From a virus, in IMG/VR virus record IMGVR_UViG_3300031565_000052, positions 1-50,514 of that record: DNA of 50,514 nucleotides, one strand, 5' to 3'. Position 1 is the first letter of the stretch. Each line of letters starts with the position of its first letter. The notes beneath the pieces are model-generated. The model was not told the origin of the DNA. It saw only the letters and a program-made list of their open reading frames with translations, and ran no database searches. The position numbers and the translations under genes are program-made. Shown here in pieces: positions 1 through 6,770 of the stretch.

Positions 1-10
1 TAAGCAATAG

Positions 11-44
11 CCTATCATACCAACAAAAATGATAGGTTTTTTTT
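11..44 (+). terminator. Intrinsic terminator
   Basis: An 8-bp perfect stem (CCTATCAT at 11-18, ATGATAGG at 29-36) is followed by eight T. It probably ends a gene whose TAA stop may be the first three bases of the window. Confidence 0.8.
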
Positions 45-88
45 ATGGCAAATTTAATCGAATTTGGGGTAGTTTGGGGTTTAAGATT

Positions 89-100
89 TATATTTATTAG
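89..100 (+). promoter_or_regulatory. Candidate late promoter motif
   Basis: TATATTTATTAG lies 20 bases before the ATG at 121. It is the first of about a dozen copies of a YATATTTATTA motif placed just upstream of transcription units in this window. Confidence 0.5.
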
Positions 101-120
101 TAACATAAAAAAGGTAAATT

Positions 121-450
121 ATGAAACTAAGAAGTAAAAACCTTACTGCTTTTGGGGACAAGTTCTCAGGCAGAATCCACGAAGCTTTTAAAAAAAGTTC
201 CCTTAATAAATTTTACACCAGCATTGAGATTGAAAGAATGATAACCTATAATGAGATTTTAGGTGAGTTCATTGATTTAGGCTATCATGATTTGTATGAT
301 GAATTTGAATCAAGATTGATTCCTGGTGAAAATCCCAACGAAATTTTACAATCCATCATGGTTAGAAAAGAAAACCAACCTACATTAGGTTACTTATTAA
401 ATCACATAGAATATTTTATTGACAGTGATATAACAAAAATGTTCTTATAA
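121..450 (+). CDS. Hypothetical protein, 109 aa
   Basis: Not recognised. It is a soluble, mixed-charge protein of 109 residues with no signal peptide or membrane segment. The ATG is the first in frame after a terminator (11-44) and a candidate late promoter (89-100), so it is probably transcribed alone or as the first gene of a short unit. A host-type promoter (453-483) immediately after its stop starts the next unit. Reading-frame length and position support a real gene, but no function can be assigned. Confidence 0.75.
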   Translation: MKLRSKNLTAFGDKFSGRIHEAFKKSSLNKFYTSIEIERMITYNEILGEFIDLGYHDLYDEFESRLIPGENPNEILQSIMVRKENQPTLGYLLNHIEYFIDSDITKMFL

Positions 451-452
451 GG

Positions 453-483
453 TTGTTTTTCTCATTTTTTTTGATTATCTTTG
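453..483 (+). promoter_or_regulatory. Host-type (Bacteroidetes) promoter
   Basis: TTG at 453-455, a 20-base spacer, and TATCTTTG at 476-483 match the Bacteroidetes sigma consensus TTTG-N~19-TAnnTTTG. It lies 25 bases before the GTG start of the leucine-rich-repeat gene. Confidence 0.65.
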
Positions 484-508
484 TGCATTATAAAGATGAT
501 ATTGATAA

Positions 509-1969
509 GTGACTAAAAAAACGCCTATAAAGAGAATTGAATTTTTGGCAAAGAAATTTGATGTGTTTGACCAAGACGAGTTTAATGAGATGTCAGTTGA
601 TACTCTTAATATGGAATGGGGGAAATTAAATACAATTAATGGATGCATTTCTGATTTAATGGATACTGGTGAAAATATATTATATGCTGTTCATACATGG
701 AATGAGCGTAAGTATAAAAACACCAATGAACTTGTTGTTGATAAGGTAAGGGTTTATGAGGATGTTTTTATAAAGATGGTTCAAACAGACCCAACAGACC
801 ATAAGGAGTATGTACAATGGATGTTAACAACATTCGTTAGGTTTATAAAAGAAGGTATGGGTGGTGAAGCTATTAGGTTTGCTTCTGAAGATTTGGAAAT
901 AGCGGCAGAATATTTGGAAATTTTTCATGCTGAAAAGCATAAACCAAAATTCAAAAAGCTATGCTCTAACAATGAGGCATTCAAAGAGATTAGTGACCCG
1001 TCTAATATTAACCAGTATAGGGATTTATCTCATTTATTTGATGCAGTTGACCCTTATATTGAGAAGAATGTATCTAAATTAGCAAAGGACATTAGATTGT
1101 ATGCTAAATTAGGTAAAGGTAAGATACCGTATGAAGATAGAAAAGTTTTAGTATTTATTCCTAAGACACTTTCGGCCAGTAGATTATTTTTTAGCTTTAC
1201 TAGATGGTGTACAACAAGTAAAGGTGGGTATGAAAGTTATACAAAAAGAAAAACGTCAAAGAAAACGTATTCTGACTTGTATATTGTAATACCTAAAACG
1301 TATTTGTTGGAAGATGGAAATCCAGATAAGACCAATGAGTTATATCAACTTAATTTTGAAAGTAATCAATACATGGATAAGTCTGATAGACAAATTGATG
1401 ATATGGGTGAATTGATAAGGGATAATGTTGGGTTGAGCAATTATTTTTATGATTTATTGATTGATTTTGCTAGACATTCTCATAAGAATTATCATGAGAA
1501 TGTTTATGTTAAAGCTTTAAAACGATTTGGATTTAGCGATTTGGTTTTTGAAGTATTACCACCTGATACTGAAGAAATTGTGATACTGGATGAGAATTTA
1601 GGTGAGATGAAGAAAATTGGCAAATTTAAAAATGCGTATAGTTTAATAATTAGAAACTGTAAAATAGATAAGGTTTCTCCAGATATTGGGGAATTGGATA
1701 AATTAGGTAATCTATCAATACCTAACAATGGTTTAACAGAGCTACCTAGTAGCATTGGAAGACTTAAAAATTTGGTAGTAATTAATGTTTCTGGTAACTA
1801 TTTAAAAAAGATACCAGAAACCATAAAAGAATTAGATTCGTCTAATGGCGGTCATTTGGAATATTTTTCTTATGGTAAAGATTGTCTCAATAATGAGATA
1901 CTTGACCAACTAAAAGAATGGTTACCGAATGTAAACTTAAACGAGTTTAAAGGATTATTAAACAGATAA
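509..1969 (+). CDS. Leucine-rich-repeat protein with phage WCT-type domain
   Basis: A 486-residue protein starting at GTG; no in-frame ATG fits better after the promoter. The C-terminal part (about residues 375-445) contains three or four leucine-rich repeats, seen as 'NLSIPNNGLTELPSSIGRL' followed by 'NLVVINVSGNYLKKIP'. The middle (about 213-300) has a pattern I associate with an uncharacterised phage domain: a WCT motif at 233-235, 'LYIVIPK' at 257-263 and 'YMDKSDRQI' at 288-296. The N-terminal 200 residues are helical and unrecognised. LRRs usually mediate protein-protein contact; the partner is unknown. There is no signal peptide, so it probably acts in the cytoplasm. Confidence in the LRR is high and in any function low. 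Confidence 0.8.
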   Translation: MTKKTPIKRIEFLAKKFDVFDQDEFNEMSVDTLNMEWGKLNTINGCISDLMDTGENILYAVHTWNERKYKNTNELVVDKVRVYEDVFIKMVQTDPTDHKEYVQWMLTTFVRFIKEGMGGEAIRFASEDLEIAAEYLEIFHAEKHKPKFKKLCSNNEAFKEISDPSNINQYRDLSHLFDAVDPYIEKNVSKLAKDIRLYAKLGKGKIPYEDRKVLVFIPKTLSASRLFFSFTRWCTTSKGGYESYTKRKTSKKTYSDLYIVIPKTYLLEDGNPDKTNELYQLNFESNQYMDKSDRQIDDMGELIRDNVGLSNYFYDLLIDFARHSHKNYHENVYVKALKRFGFSDLVFEVLPPDTEEIVILDENLGEMKKIGKFKNAYSLIIRNCKIDKVSPDIGELDKLGNLSIPNNGLTELPSSIGRLKNLVVINVSGNYLKKIPETIKELDSSNGGHLEYFSYGKDCLNNEILDQLKEWLPNVNLNEFKGLLNR

Positions 1970-2025
1970 AAATATTACCCTCTTTATATTTTTGTTTGAT
2001 TTGTTAAATTAATAAAAATATAAAA

Positions 2026-2559
2026 ATGGAAGTAAAAGACATTAAATGGAAGAGGGTTAATCATGGAATGATTAACGAACCATTAATCGACTACTTGGAA
2101 AAGATAGTTGAACAACAACATGAGTTAGGGAGACACCTTAAAATTTGCGTTGGAACCGACTCTCAAAAGAGAGGTAAAGGTTTCCAATATGCAACTGCTA
2201 TTATCATTGAGATGAGAGAGCCTTTAGGTATGTATTACGGTAAAATGGAATACAAAGGTTTAGGTGCCAAAGTTATTTCTGGAATATTCCATGAAAAAAT
2301 TAGACCAACAATTAGAGAAAGAATGCTCAAAGAAGTGCAAATGTCAATCAACACATGTTTTCACATATTACCATTGATTGAGTTGTACGATATTGATATG
2401 GAGATTCACGCTGATGTTAATCCTAACCCAATGTGGGCATCTAACATTGCCTTCACCGAGGTTGTTGGTTTCTGTAAAGGTATGAATTTCACATATAAGG
2501 TAAAACCCGAAGCGTATGCCGCCTCAAGTGGAGCTGACAAGCTGTGTAATGGTGGTTAA
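2026..2559 (+). CDS. YkuK-type RNase H-fold protein (DUF458)
   Basis: The protein matches the YkuK/DUF458 family pattern over its length: 'VGTDSQ' near residues 42-47, an 'EIHADVNPNP' strand near 125-134, and the C-terminal 'KPEAYAASSGADKLC'. The family is predicted to adopt an RNase H-like fold with acidic metal ligands, here D45 and the Asp near 129, but its substrate is unknown. At 177 residues it is close to the bacterial family size. The stop falls just after the conserved ADKLCN block, as in full-length relatives. It precedes the DUF551 gene by 11 bases and is probably co-transcribed with it. Nuclease activity is inference. Confidence 0.8.
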   Translation: MEVKDIKWKRVNHGMINEPLIDYLEKIVEQQHELGRHLKICVGTDSQKRGKGFQYATAIIIEMREPLGMYYGKMEYKGLGAKVISGIFHEKIRPTIRERMLKEVQMSINTCFHILPLIELYDIDMEIHADVNPNPMWASNIAFTEVVGFCKGMNFTYKVKPEAYAASSGADKLCNGG

Positions 2560-2570
2560 TTATTTTAATT

Positions 2571-2768
2571 ATGGAATGGATTAATATAGATGAAGAGTCT
2601 CCAGTGTGGTATAAGCCCGTATTGATATATTGTGCAAATAATGGGCTTATGGCTATTGCTTGGAAACATACTGATGGTGAAGAAATAGATTTTACAGTGT
2701 TTGGCACTGATAATATCTTGATGGATAAGGTTACTCATTGGCAACCTTTACCAAAACCACCTAAATAA
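2571..2768 (+). CDS. DUF551-family small protein
   Basis: A 65-residue protein with the DUF551 signature: an N-terminal 'EWINIDEESP', a central 'PVLIYC' strand and the C-terminal 'THWQPLPKPP'. The family is common in phages and prophages and has no established function. It follows the YkuK-like gene after 11 bases and overlaps a hairpin-T7 sequence at its stop codon. The same signature reappears as a C-terminal extension on the RmlB protein at 33026-34270. Confidence 0.85.
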   Translation: MEWINIDEESPVWYKPVLIYCANNGLMAIAWKHTDGEEIDFTVFGTDNILMDKVTHWQPLPKPPK

Positions 2769-2789
2769 GTTATAAAATTTAGTTTTTTT
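2761..2789 (+). terminator. Weak intrinsic terminator
   Basis: CTAAAT at 2761-2766 pairs with ATTTAG at 2777-2782 and is followed by seven T. The stem is short and AT-rich and overlaps the DUF551 stop codon. Confidence 0.45.
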
Positions 2790-2801
2790 GTTTGTTTTCG
2801 G

Positions 2802-2812
2802 TATATTTATAT
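2802..2812 (+). promoter_or_regulatory. Candidate late promoter motif
   Basis: TATATTTATAT lies 15 bases before the ATG at 2828 and matches the recurrent motif seen upstream of the virion genes. Confidence 0.5.
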
Positions 2813-2827
2813 TAAAATACAAATGTA

Positions 2828-3040
2828 ATGGCAGATAAAAAATCTAAAATAGTAAAAATCAATGAAGAAAGATTAGTTGATTTGATAAATGATATTGTTG
2901 AGCAAACTATTATTGAAAGAAATTTAGTTCCAGCTAAAAAGGTTACTAAAGTTAAAAAAATGACGGTAACTGAATCCCAATTAAGGAAACTACAAGCTAA
3001 AGGGGCTAAAATCAACAGCATCGTTAAAAAAAAAAGATAA
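2828..3040 (+). CDS. Small basic protein, upstream part of a possible frameshifted gene
   Basis: A 70-residue lysine-rich protein starting 'MADKKSKIVKINEERL' with a second conserved-looking 'MTVTESQLRKL' segment. It ends in KKKR encoded by an A10 run (3026-3035) directly before TAA. A -1 shift on that run bypasses the stop and reads continuously through 3040-3063 into the next frame to 3210, giving a product of about 128 residues. The stretch between the two annotated genes encodes 'IINEVQVYS' with no stop, so the split may be artificial or programmed. The function is not recognised; the candidate late promoter upstream hints at a virion-associated role. Confidence 0.7.
   Translation: MADKKSKIVKINEERLVDLINDIVEQTIIERNLVPAKKVTKVKKMTVTESQLRKLQAKGAKINSIVKKKR
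3026..3035 (+). other. A10 tract, candidate -1 frameshift or slippage site
   Basis: Ten consecutive A lie immediately before the stop of the 2828 gene. Re-reading one base (or one extra A in the mRNA or DNA) joins the frame to the open frame ending at 3210. Confidence 0.5.
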
Positions 3041-3063
3041 TTAACGAAGTTCAGGTTTATAGC

Positions 3064-3210
3064 ATGAAGAAAGTTATGTCGATGGCAAAAAAAGCTAAAG
3101 AGATAGTGCCAGATGCTTATTACGAACTTGAAGATTTAATGGTTGCTTACGGTGATAAAATACCAGCAAGCAGAGTTAATCAAGTTTTGGTTAATTATGA
3201 TTTATTATAA
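3064..3210 (+). CDS. Small protein, 48 aa, possible downstream part of the 2828 gene
   Basis: Reads 'MKKVMSMAKKAKEIVP' and ends 'RVNQVLVNYDLL'. The frame is open upstream of its ATG as far as the A10 tract at 3026, so it may be the C-terminal half of one protein with the 2828 gene rather than an independent gene. It has no obvious start signals of its own. A strong hairpin terminator begins directly after the TAA. Not recognised. Confidence 0.6.
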   Translation: MKKVMSMAKKAKEIVPDAYYELEDLMVAYGDKIPASRVNQVLVNYDLL

Positions 3211-3246
3211 AACAAAGAAGACGTTTAAATAGCGTCTTCTTTTGTT
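3211..3246 (+). terminator. Strong intrinsic terminator
   Basis: ACAAAGAAGACG at 3212-3223 pairs almost perfectly with CGTCTTCTTTTGT at 3233-3245 around a 9-base loop, directly after the stop at 3210. Confidence 0.8.
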
Positions 3247-3279
3247 TACTTATTCCTCAATTTTCCTTATATTCTGTCC

Positions 3280-4056
3280 ATGAAAGACAGAATTATTCTA
3301 CCAGTAGGGAAAGCTTACCAAAGAAAAATTAGAGAACAAAAAGAACTTGAAGAACAACAATCAGGTGAAACACCTATTTGGGAAACTATCAATAGGGACA
3401 TTTCAAATGCTGTTGTTAAACCCATAGATAGAGCATTGGCAAAAAAGATAGTTGAAGAGTATGAATGGTTAGGTTGTATGCCAGCATTCAGCTTATATCA
3501 TTTTGGTATCTTCTACGATGGTGTGTGTGCTGGTGTAACTGTTTTTGGTAAAGATTATATAGAAAATTTAGGTCACTGGGACAAATACCATTATACGGGT
3601 CGTATGCTTCTTTTAAGTAGGGGTGTTTGTGTTCATTGGGCACATCCGCATTCTGGTAGTAAATTGATAATGGAGAGTATTAAACAGCTTCCTATTGAGT
3701 ATGACGTGATTACGGCTACTATTGACCAAGCAGCTGGTGAAATCGGCACCATTTATCAAGCTTGTAATTTTACTTACATTGGGAGCATGCGTGAGAGCAA
3801 CCCGAAGATAAAGAATAAAAATCCTAAAGATAGATTTGGTGTTAGAATCAACGGTAAGATATATGGGGCCAGAGCTATTCGTAATAAGATTGGTTCCCAG
3901 AAAAAGGAAGATATATTAAAGATTTATCCAGATGCTGAATTCGTACCGCAGTATAATAAGCATAGATACTTTTATTTCTTAGGTAGCAAAAAGAATAAAA
4001 AATTCTTAAAGCGACAAATCGAACATCTGATTAAACCTTATCCCAAAAGAAATTAA
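3280..4056 (+). CDS. Mom-like GNAT acyltransferase (possible DNA base modification)
   Basis: A 258-residue protein with a GNAT-like core resembling the phage Mom family: 'KKIVEEYEWLGCMPA' (55-69), 'FGIFYDGVCAGVTVFG' (75-90), the 'LLLSRGVCVHWAHPHSGSK' block (110-128), and 'IGTIYQACNFTYIGS' (155-169). The last block corresponds to the 'GTIYQAxNWxYxG' pattern of Mom-type proteins. In phage Mu, Mom modifies adenine in DNA and protects it from restriction. Here the same role is inferred from motif resemblance only. It stands alone after a strong terminator. Its stop abuts the convergent minus-strand operon end (4057) with no gap. Another GNAT acyltransferase role is possible. Confidence 0.65.
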   Translation: MKDRIILPVGKAYQRKIREQKELEEQQSGETPIWETINRDISNAVVKPIDRALAKKIVEEYEWLGCMPAFSLYHFGIFYDGVCAGVTVFGKDYIENLGHWDKYHYTGRMLLLSRGVCVHWAHPHSGSKLIMESIKQLPIEYDVITATIDQAAGEIGTIYQACNFTYIGSMRESNPKIKNKNPKDRFGVRINGKIYGARAIRNKIGSQKKEDILKIYPDAEFVPQYNKHRYFYFLGSKKNKKFLKRQIEHLIKPYPKRN

Positions 4057-4251
4057 TTATAACGGTAAAATGACACCGTTTGAATTGTTTAATGCTTTAA
4101 AGTTTCCTGATTTAAGTAAATTTCTACCAAAGTCTCTAGCCTCAGGTAAGGTTCTAAATTTGGTTTTTAAAGAATCATCTGAACTCTTTGTTGTATTCTT
4201 TGTTACTTCATAAAAAGTAACATCTCTTCTTGTAATTACTTATGTTCCCAT
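4057..4251 (-). pseudogene. Small gene with an in-frame TAA at codon 4
   Basis: The ATG at 4251 overlaps the upstream stop as TAATG, the same coupling used by its operon neighbours at 4643 and 5227. It reads M-G-T-stop and then stays open for 60 codons, beginning 'VITRRDVTFYEVTK' and ending 'NNSNGVILPL', before TAA at 4059-4057. The composition looks coding (charged, with regular third positions). No ATG, GTG or TTG restart lies near the beginning. It may be a recently broken gene, an unusual start, read-through, or a sequencing error. No function is recognised. Confidence 0.45.
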
Positions 4252-4643
4252 TATATATTTCTTTCTAATATATTTACCCAAGTTTTAATTATTTCGTCTT
4301 GGGTATCACTATCAATTTGTTCCCATTCATTACCTAAACCTTTTCTATCTTGTATATCATCAATAATAGAAGATATTACATCGTAAGCATTTTCATTATC
4401 GGTTAATGGTGTTATGAACATAACTTTTTTAATCTTATTGACGTATGAATTAAATTGTTGTTTAACAAATAACAATAAATCATCTTGTTCACGATGATTA
4501 TAATTTTCACTATCCCATAAGATTTCATGACCAAATTTTATACATTCATAATAACCAGCTGTTTCATAGCAAAAGTATCCATAGTCCCAACTGTCTGGTA
4601 GGTTATAGTTTAGTTCGATAATAATGTCTTCATATTTTTTCAT
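4251..4643 (-). CDS. Hypothetical protein, 130 aa
   Basis: Not recognised. It is acidic and rich in Tyr and Trp in its first half ('SWDYGYFCYETAGYYEC'). Its start overlaps the upstream stop by one base (TAATG), and its own stop overlaps the next start in the same way, so translation is probably coupled through the run of small genes. No membrane segment is seen. Typical of small, early, accessory phage genes. Confidence 0.75.
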   Translation of the reverse strand: MKKYEDIIIELNYNLPDSWDYGYFCYETAGYYECIKFGHEILWDSENYNHREQDDLLLFVKQQFNSYVNKIKKVMFITPLTDNENAYDVISSIIDDIQDRKGLGNEWEQIDSDTQDEIIKTWVNILERNI

Positions 4644-4897
4644 TATATATTATTTATAAATTTTTTTAATTTATCGGCTTGTACAATACTCAAATTTTTA
4701 GCTGATGAAATTAAATCTATCAGAGTATCATCCTCAAAGTCCCCCATTATTTCAAAAAATTTCATTCTATATTTACCAGATTTTTGTTGGTCTAATCTTG
4801 ATATGACTTCACTAAAAAGTGCTTCATCACTAATTTTATCCGCATATTCGTCAATGTATACATCGGCTGTACATTCAATTTCTATTGTTCTCCCCAT
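4643..4897 (-). CDS. Hypothetical protein, 84 aa
   Basis: Not recognised. A small acidic protein, 'MGRTIEIECTADVYIDEYAD' at the N-terminus, with a helical C-terminus. It lies 3 bases after the 4901 gene and its stop overlaps the following start (TAATG). It is part of the tightly packed minus-strand operon from 6112 to 4057. Confidence 0.75.
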   Translation of the reverse strand: MGRTIEIECTADVYIDEYADKISDEALFSEVISRLDQQKSGKYRMKFFEIMGDFEDDTLIDLISSAKNLSIVQADKLKKFINNI

Positions 4898-4900
4898 TTG

Positions 4901-5227
4901 TTAATCTGTTATTAAATTTAATTTATAATCTTTGGCCACTTTAGTTAAAATAATTTTAAGCTTTTTTATCACATCATCTATTTGGGTACCATCATTTTTA
5001 TCTACTATAAAATAACGTTCCCATAACCAACCTCTAAGTTCACTCAAATTATCAAAATCTTCGATTACCTTATTTTTTCTATGTAAATTTTCAAGCAATA
5101 GATTTGAATAATTTGTGATATTCACATTTGCCGATACTTCAACAAAAGAATGTTTATCTTCTGTTTTAACCCACACGTCAATAGAAAAAATACTTCTATT
5201 ATTATCGTTTCTAAGATATAGTATCAT
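4901..5227 (-). CDS. Hypothetical protein, 108 aa
   Basis: Not recognised. Beta-rich first half ('SIFSIDVWVKTEDKHSFVEV') and helical second half. The ATG at 5227 overlaps the stop of the helix-turn-helix gene as TAATG, which fixes the start. Operon context suggests a small accessory phage protein. Confidence 0.75.
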   Translation of the reverse strand: MILYLRNDNNRSIFSIDVWVKTEDKHSFVEVSANVNITNYSNLLLENLHRKNKVIEDFDNLSELRGWLWERYFIVDKNDGTQIDDVIKKLKIILTKVAKDYKLNLITD

Positions 5228-5403
5228 TAGATATACCCATTTTTAAACATTTCATCAATTTCGTAATCCAATCCAGCTCTTTGCCATACCTTTGTTACCC
5301 ACGCTTTTGAAACTCCCATAACCCTTGCAGTGCTTACGTTAGTCATTTTACCAAAACAACTAATGATTTTTTTAGTTCTTTCACTTCTTCGTCCAAAATC
5401 CAT
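5227..5403 (-). CDS. Small helix-turn-helix protein, 58 aa
   Basis: A 58-residue gene below the usual length cut-off. It starts 'MDFGRRSERTKKIISCF' and contains a likely helix-turn-helix: 'VSTARVMGVSKAWVTKVWQR' (23-42), with the turn at G30-V31-S32 and a basic recognition helix. The stop overlaps the next gene's ATG as TAATG, and it sits 12 bases after the 5416 gene, which supports expression. Possible roles are regulation of this operon or of host or phage transcription; the target is unknown. Confidence 0.7.
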   Translation of the reverse strand: MDFGRRSERTKKIISCFGKMTNVSTARVMGVSKAWVTKVWQRAGLDYEIDEMFKNGYI

Positions 5404-5415
5404 TATTTAAAATAT

Positions 5416-5661
5416 TTATTCGTTTTTAATATGAGGATAATTTATTTTATCATATTCATTTGTTTGTTGGTTTATATAATCATAAACATCATCACCAAAA
5501 AAAGCATTAACACAATTCGCTAATATTGGGTATTCATAATCCGATTGAAGGTCTTCATGACCTTCTGTCGGGTATGTTTCGTAAAAATCAATATAAGCCT
5601 GTAGACTTTTAATCAAGTCCTCTAAATTAGGCTTTTCTAATAAAACGGGCTTAGTCTTCAT
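5416..5661 (-). CDS. Hypothetical protein, 81 aa
   Basis: Not recognised. A small acidic, tyrosine-rich protein ('YIDFYETYPTEGHEDLQSDY'). Its start at 5661 lies inside the 3' end of the 40-residue gene 5651-5773, an 11-base overlap typical of this operon. No membrane segment or known motif. Confidence 0.75.
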   Translation of the reverse strand: MKTKPVLLEKPNLEDLIKSLQAYIDFYETYPTEGHEDLQSDYEYPILANCVNAFFGDDVYDYINQQTNEYDKINYPHIKNE

Positions 5662-5773
5662 TTTTTATTTCTTTACCGTTTTTATATTCGGTTAACTTAA
5701 TCTTATGCTGGATTTTATTGGCTTTCATACTACGAATCCAATCCATTGTAACGTCAAGACTGTTTTTTGTCAT
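5651..5773 (-). CDS. Small protein, 40 aa
   Basis: Starts 'MTKNSLDVTMDWIRSMKANK' and ends 'KNGKEIKNED'. It fills the space between its neighbours, overlapping the next gene's start by 11 bases and beginning 1 base after the previous stop. Coding looks plausible, but so short a protein cannot be assigned a function. Confidence 0.6.
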   Translation of the reverse strand: MTKNSLDVTMDWIRSMKANKIQHKIKLTEYKNGKEIKNED

Positions 5774-5774
5774 G

Positions 5775-5927
5775 TTATTTTACTGTATTAATATTAATAT
5801 AATGTCTAGTTGCAATATCATTGTTTCCACCATCTTCCCAGTGAACGATATAGAATTGCATTCTTTCGGTATCAAAATAAACCCCATTGTCTCTGTTGGG
5901 TATCATACCTTCTGGTAAATTTTTCAT
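5775..5927 (-). CDS. Small protein, 50 aa
   Basis: Starts 'MKNLPEGMIPNRDNGVYFD' and continues 'ERMQFYIVHWEDGG', with a beta-rich appearance. Its ATG overlaps the upstream TGA as ATGA (5924-5927) and its stop is 1 base before the next start. The precise overlaps at both ends support a real gene. Not recognised. Confidence 0.65.
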   Translation of the reverse strand: MKNLPEGMIPNRDNGVYFDTERMQFYIVHWEDGGNNDIATRHYININTVK

Positions 5928-6112
5928 GGTTCATATTTTTTAAATTCATCGCAATAATCATATTGATAGACATCAAAAGGTTCGTCTAAAAATGTACACA
6001 AAGTTCTCCATTTTTGGTGTGGGGCTGAATTGAAATTGGAATCATAAAAAACACAATCTTCACACATATCCCTATCGTAATGTCTAATGTAACCTTTAGT
6101 TTTTTCAGTCAT
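5924..6112 (-). CDS. Small Cys-rich putative metal-binding protein, 62 aa
   Basis: Contains 'CEDCVFYD' (C17, C20), then H32, C39 and C54, a spacing that could hold one zinc ion, although metal binding is inference. It is the first gene of the small-gene operon and starts 13 bases after the -7 element of a host-type promoter (6126-6157). The protein has no membrane segment. A loosely similar 4-Cys small protein is encoded at 36844-37008. Confidence 0.75.
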   Translation of the reverse strand: MTEKTKGYIRHYDRDMCEDCVFYDSNFNSAPHQKWRTLCTFLDEPFDVYQYDYCDEFKKYEP

Positions 6113-6125
6113 TGTAATCTTTTAT

Positions 6126-6157
6126 GCAATGTAACTAAAAAAATTTTAAATAAACAA
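6126..6157 (-). promoter_or_regulatory. Host-type promoter for the small-gene operon
   Basis: On the minus strand: TTG (6157-6155), a 21-base spacer and TACATTGC (6133-6126), a near match to TAnnTTTG. The AT-rich context after the TTG resembles the promoter at 11113-11142. Confidence 0.5.
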
Positions 6158-6176
6158 GTTTTTTTGTAAATATTTT

Positions 6177-6770
6177 TTAATGACCTCTATTTGAGATAAG
6201 GTAATTAGGTGAAATTCTGGAGAATCCTAGTTTATTCCACATTTCAATGCCTTCTGGTTTTGGGGCCACAATGATTGCATTTATTTCTTTAAACATTCCC
6301 CATAATGATTTAATGGCTTCATTAATAATGAAGAGTGTTTCGTAGTCTTTTTTAAATTTAATTCCTACAACTTCTAGTGTTTTTTCTGCGTTTGCTTTAG
6401 TAACCATAATAACACCAGCATTACGGCCATTGTATTCCACTAAAATAGTTGTAGTATCTGGGGATTCATCAGTAACAGACAAATCGATTTCTTCTCTAAG
6501 TAATTTTTTGATGATTATGTGGTTTTCACCCATTTCTTTTTTCCTTCTCTTTTCCATTTTTGCCAACTCATCATAATATTTTGGGTCTTCATAAACATGG
6601 TCCATTGCTATTTCTTTTGCAGTATCTTCATCGTCAACATGTTCCATTTCAACTTCTTTACCTTTGTCCAATTGTTTCTCTACTTGAGATGTAGATATTC
6701 CATGTTTTTTAGCCAAATCTGAAACTGATTTACCATCAGCTAAGCCACCTTTTATTTTATCTTCATTCAT
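6177..6770 (-). CDS. DUF5661-like domain fused to a GNAT-like domain
   Basis: The N-terminal half (about 1-80) carries a pattern I recognise from DUF5661-type phage proteins: 'EHVDDEDTAKEIAMDHVYED' followed by 'PKYYDELAKME'. The C-terminal half (about 105-197) looks like a GNAT acyltransferase, with 'TTTILVEYNGRNAGVIMV' and the closing 'MWNKLGFSRISPNYLI'. Between them lies 'IIIKKLLREEI' (85-95), nearly the same as the N-terminus of the ADP-ribosyltransferase at 36161. The start overlaps the preceding TGA as ATGA. Function is unknown; virion association is possible because prohead-protease-processed proteins often carry such linkers. Confidence 0.65.
   Translation of the reverse strand: MNEDKIKGGLADGKSVSDLAKKHGISTSQVEKQLDKGKEVEMEHVDDEDTAKEIAMDHVYEDPKYYDELAKMEKRRKKEMGENHIIIKKLLREEIDLSVTDESPDTTTILVEYNGRNAGVIMVTKANAEKTLEVVGIKFKKDYETLFIINEAIKSLWGMFKEINAIIVAPKPEGIEMWNKLGFSRISPNYLISNRGH

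Noticed and set aside
5718-5918. Plus-strand frame of 66 codons
   Set aside because: Antisense to the overlapping mini-genes at 5651-5927, whose start/stop overlaps argue that the minus strand is the coding one.
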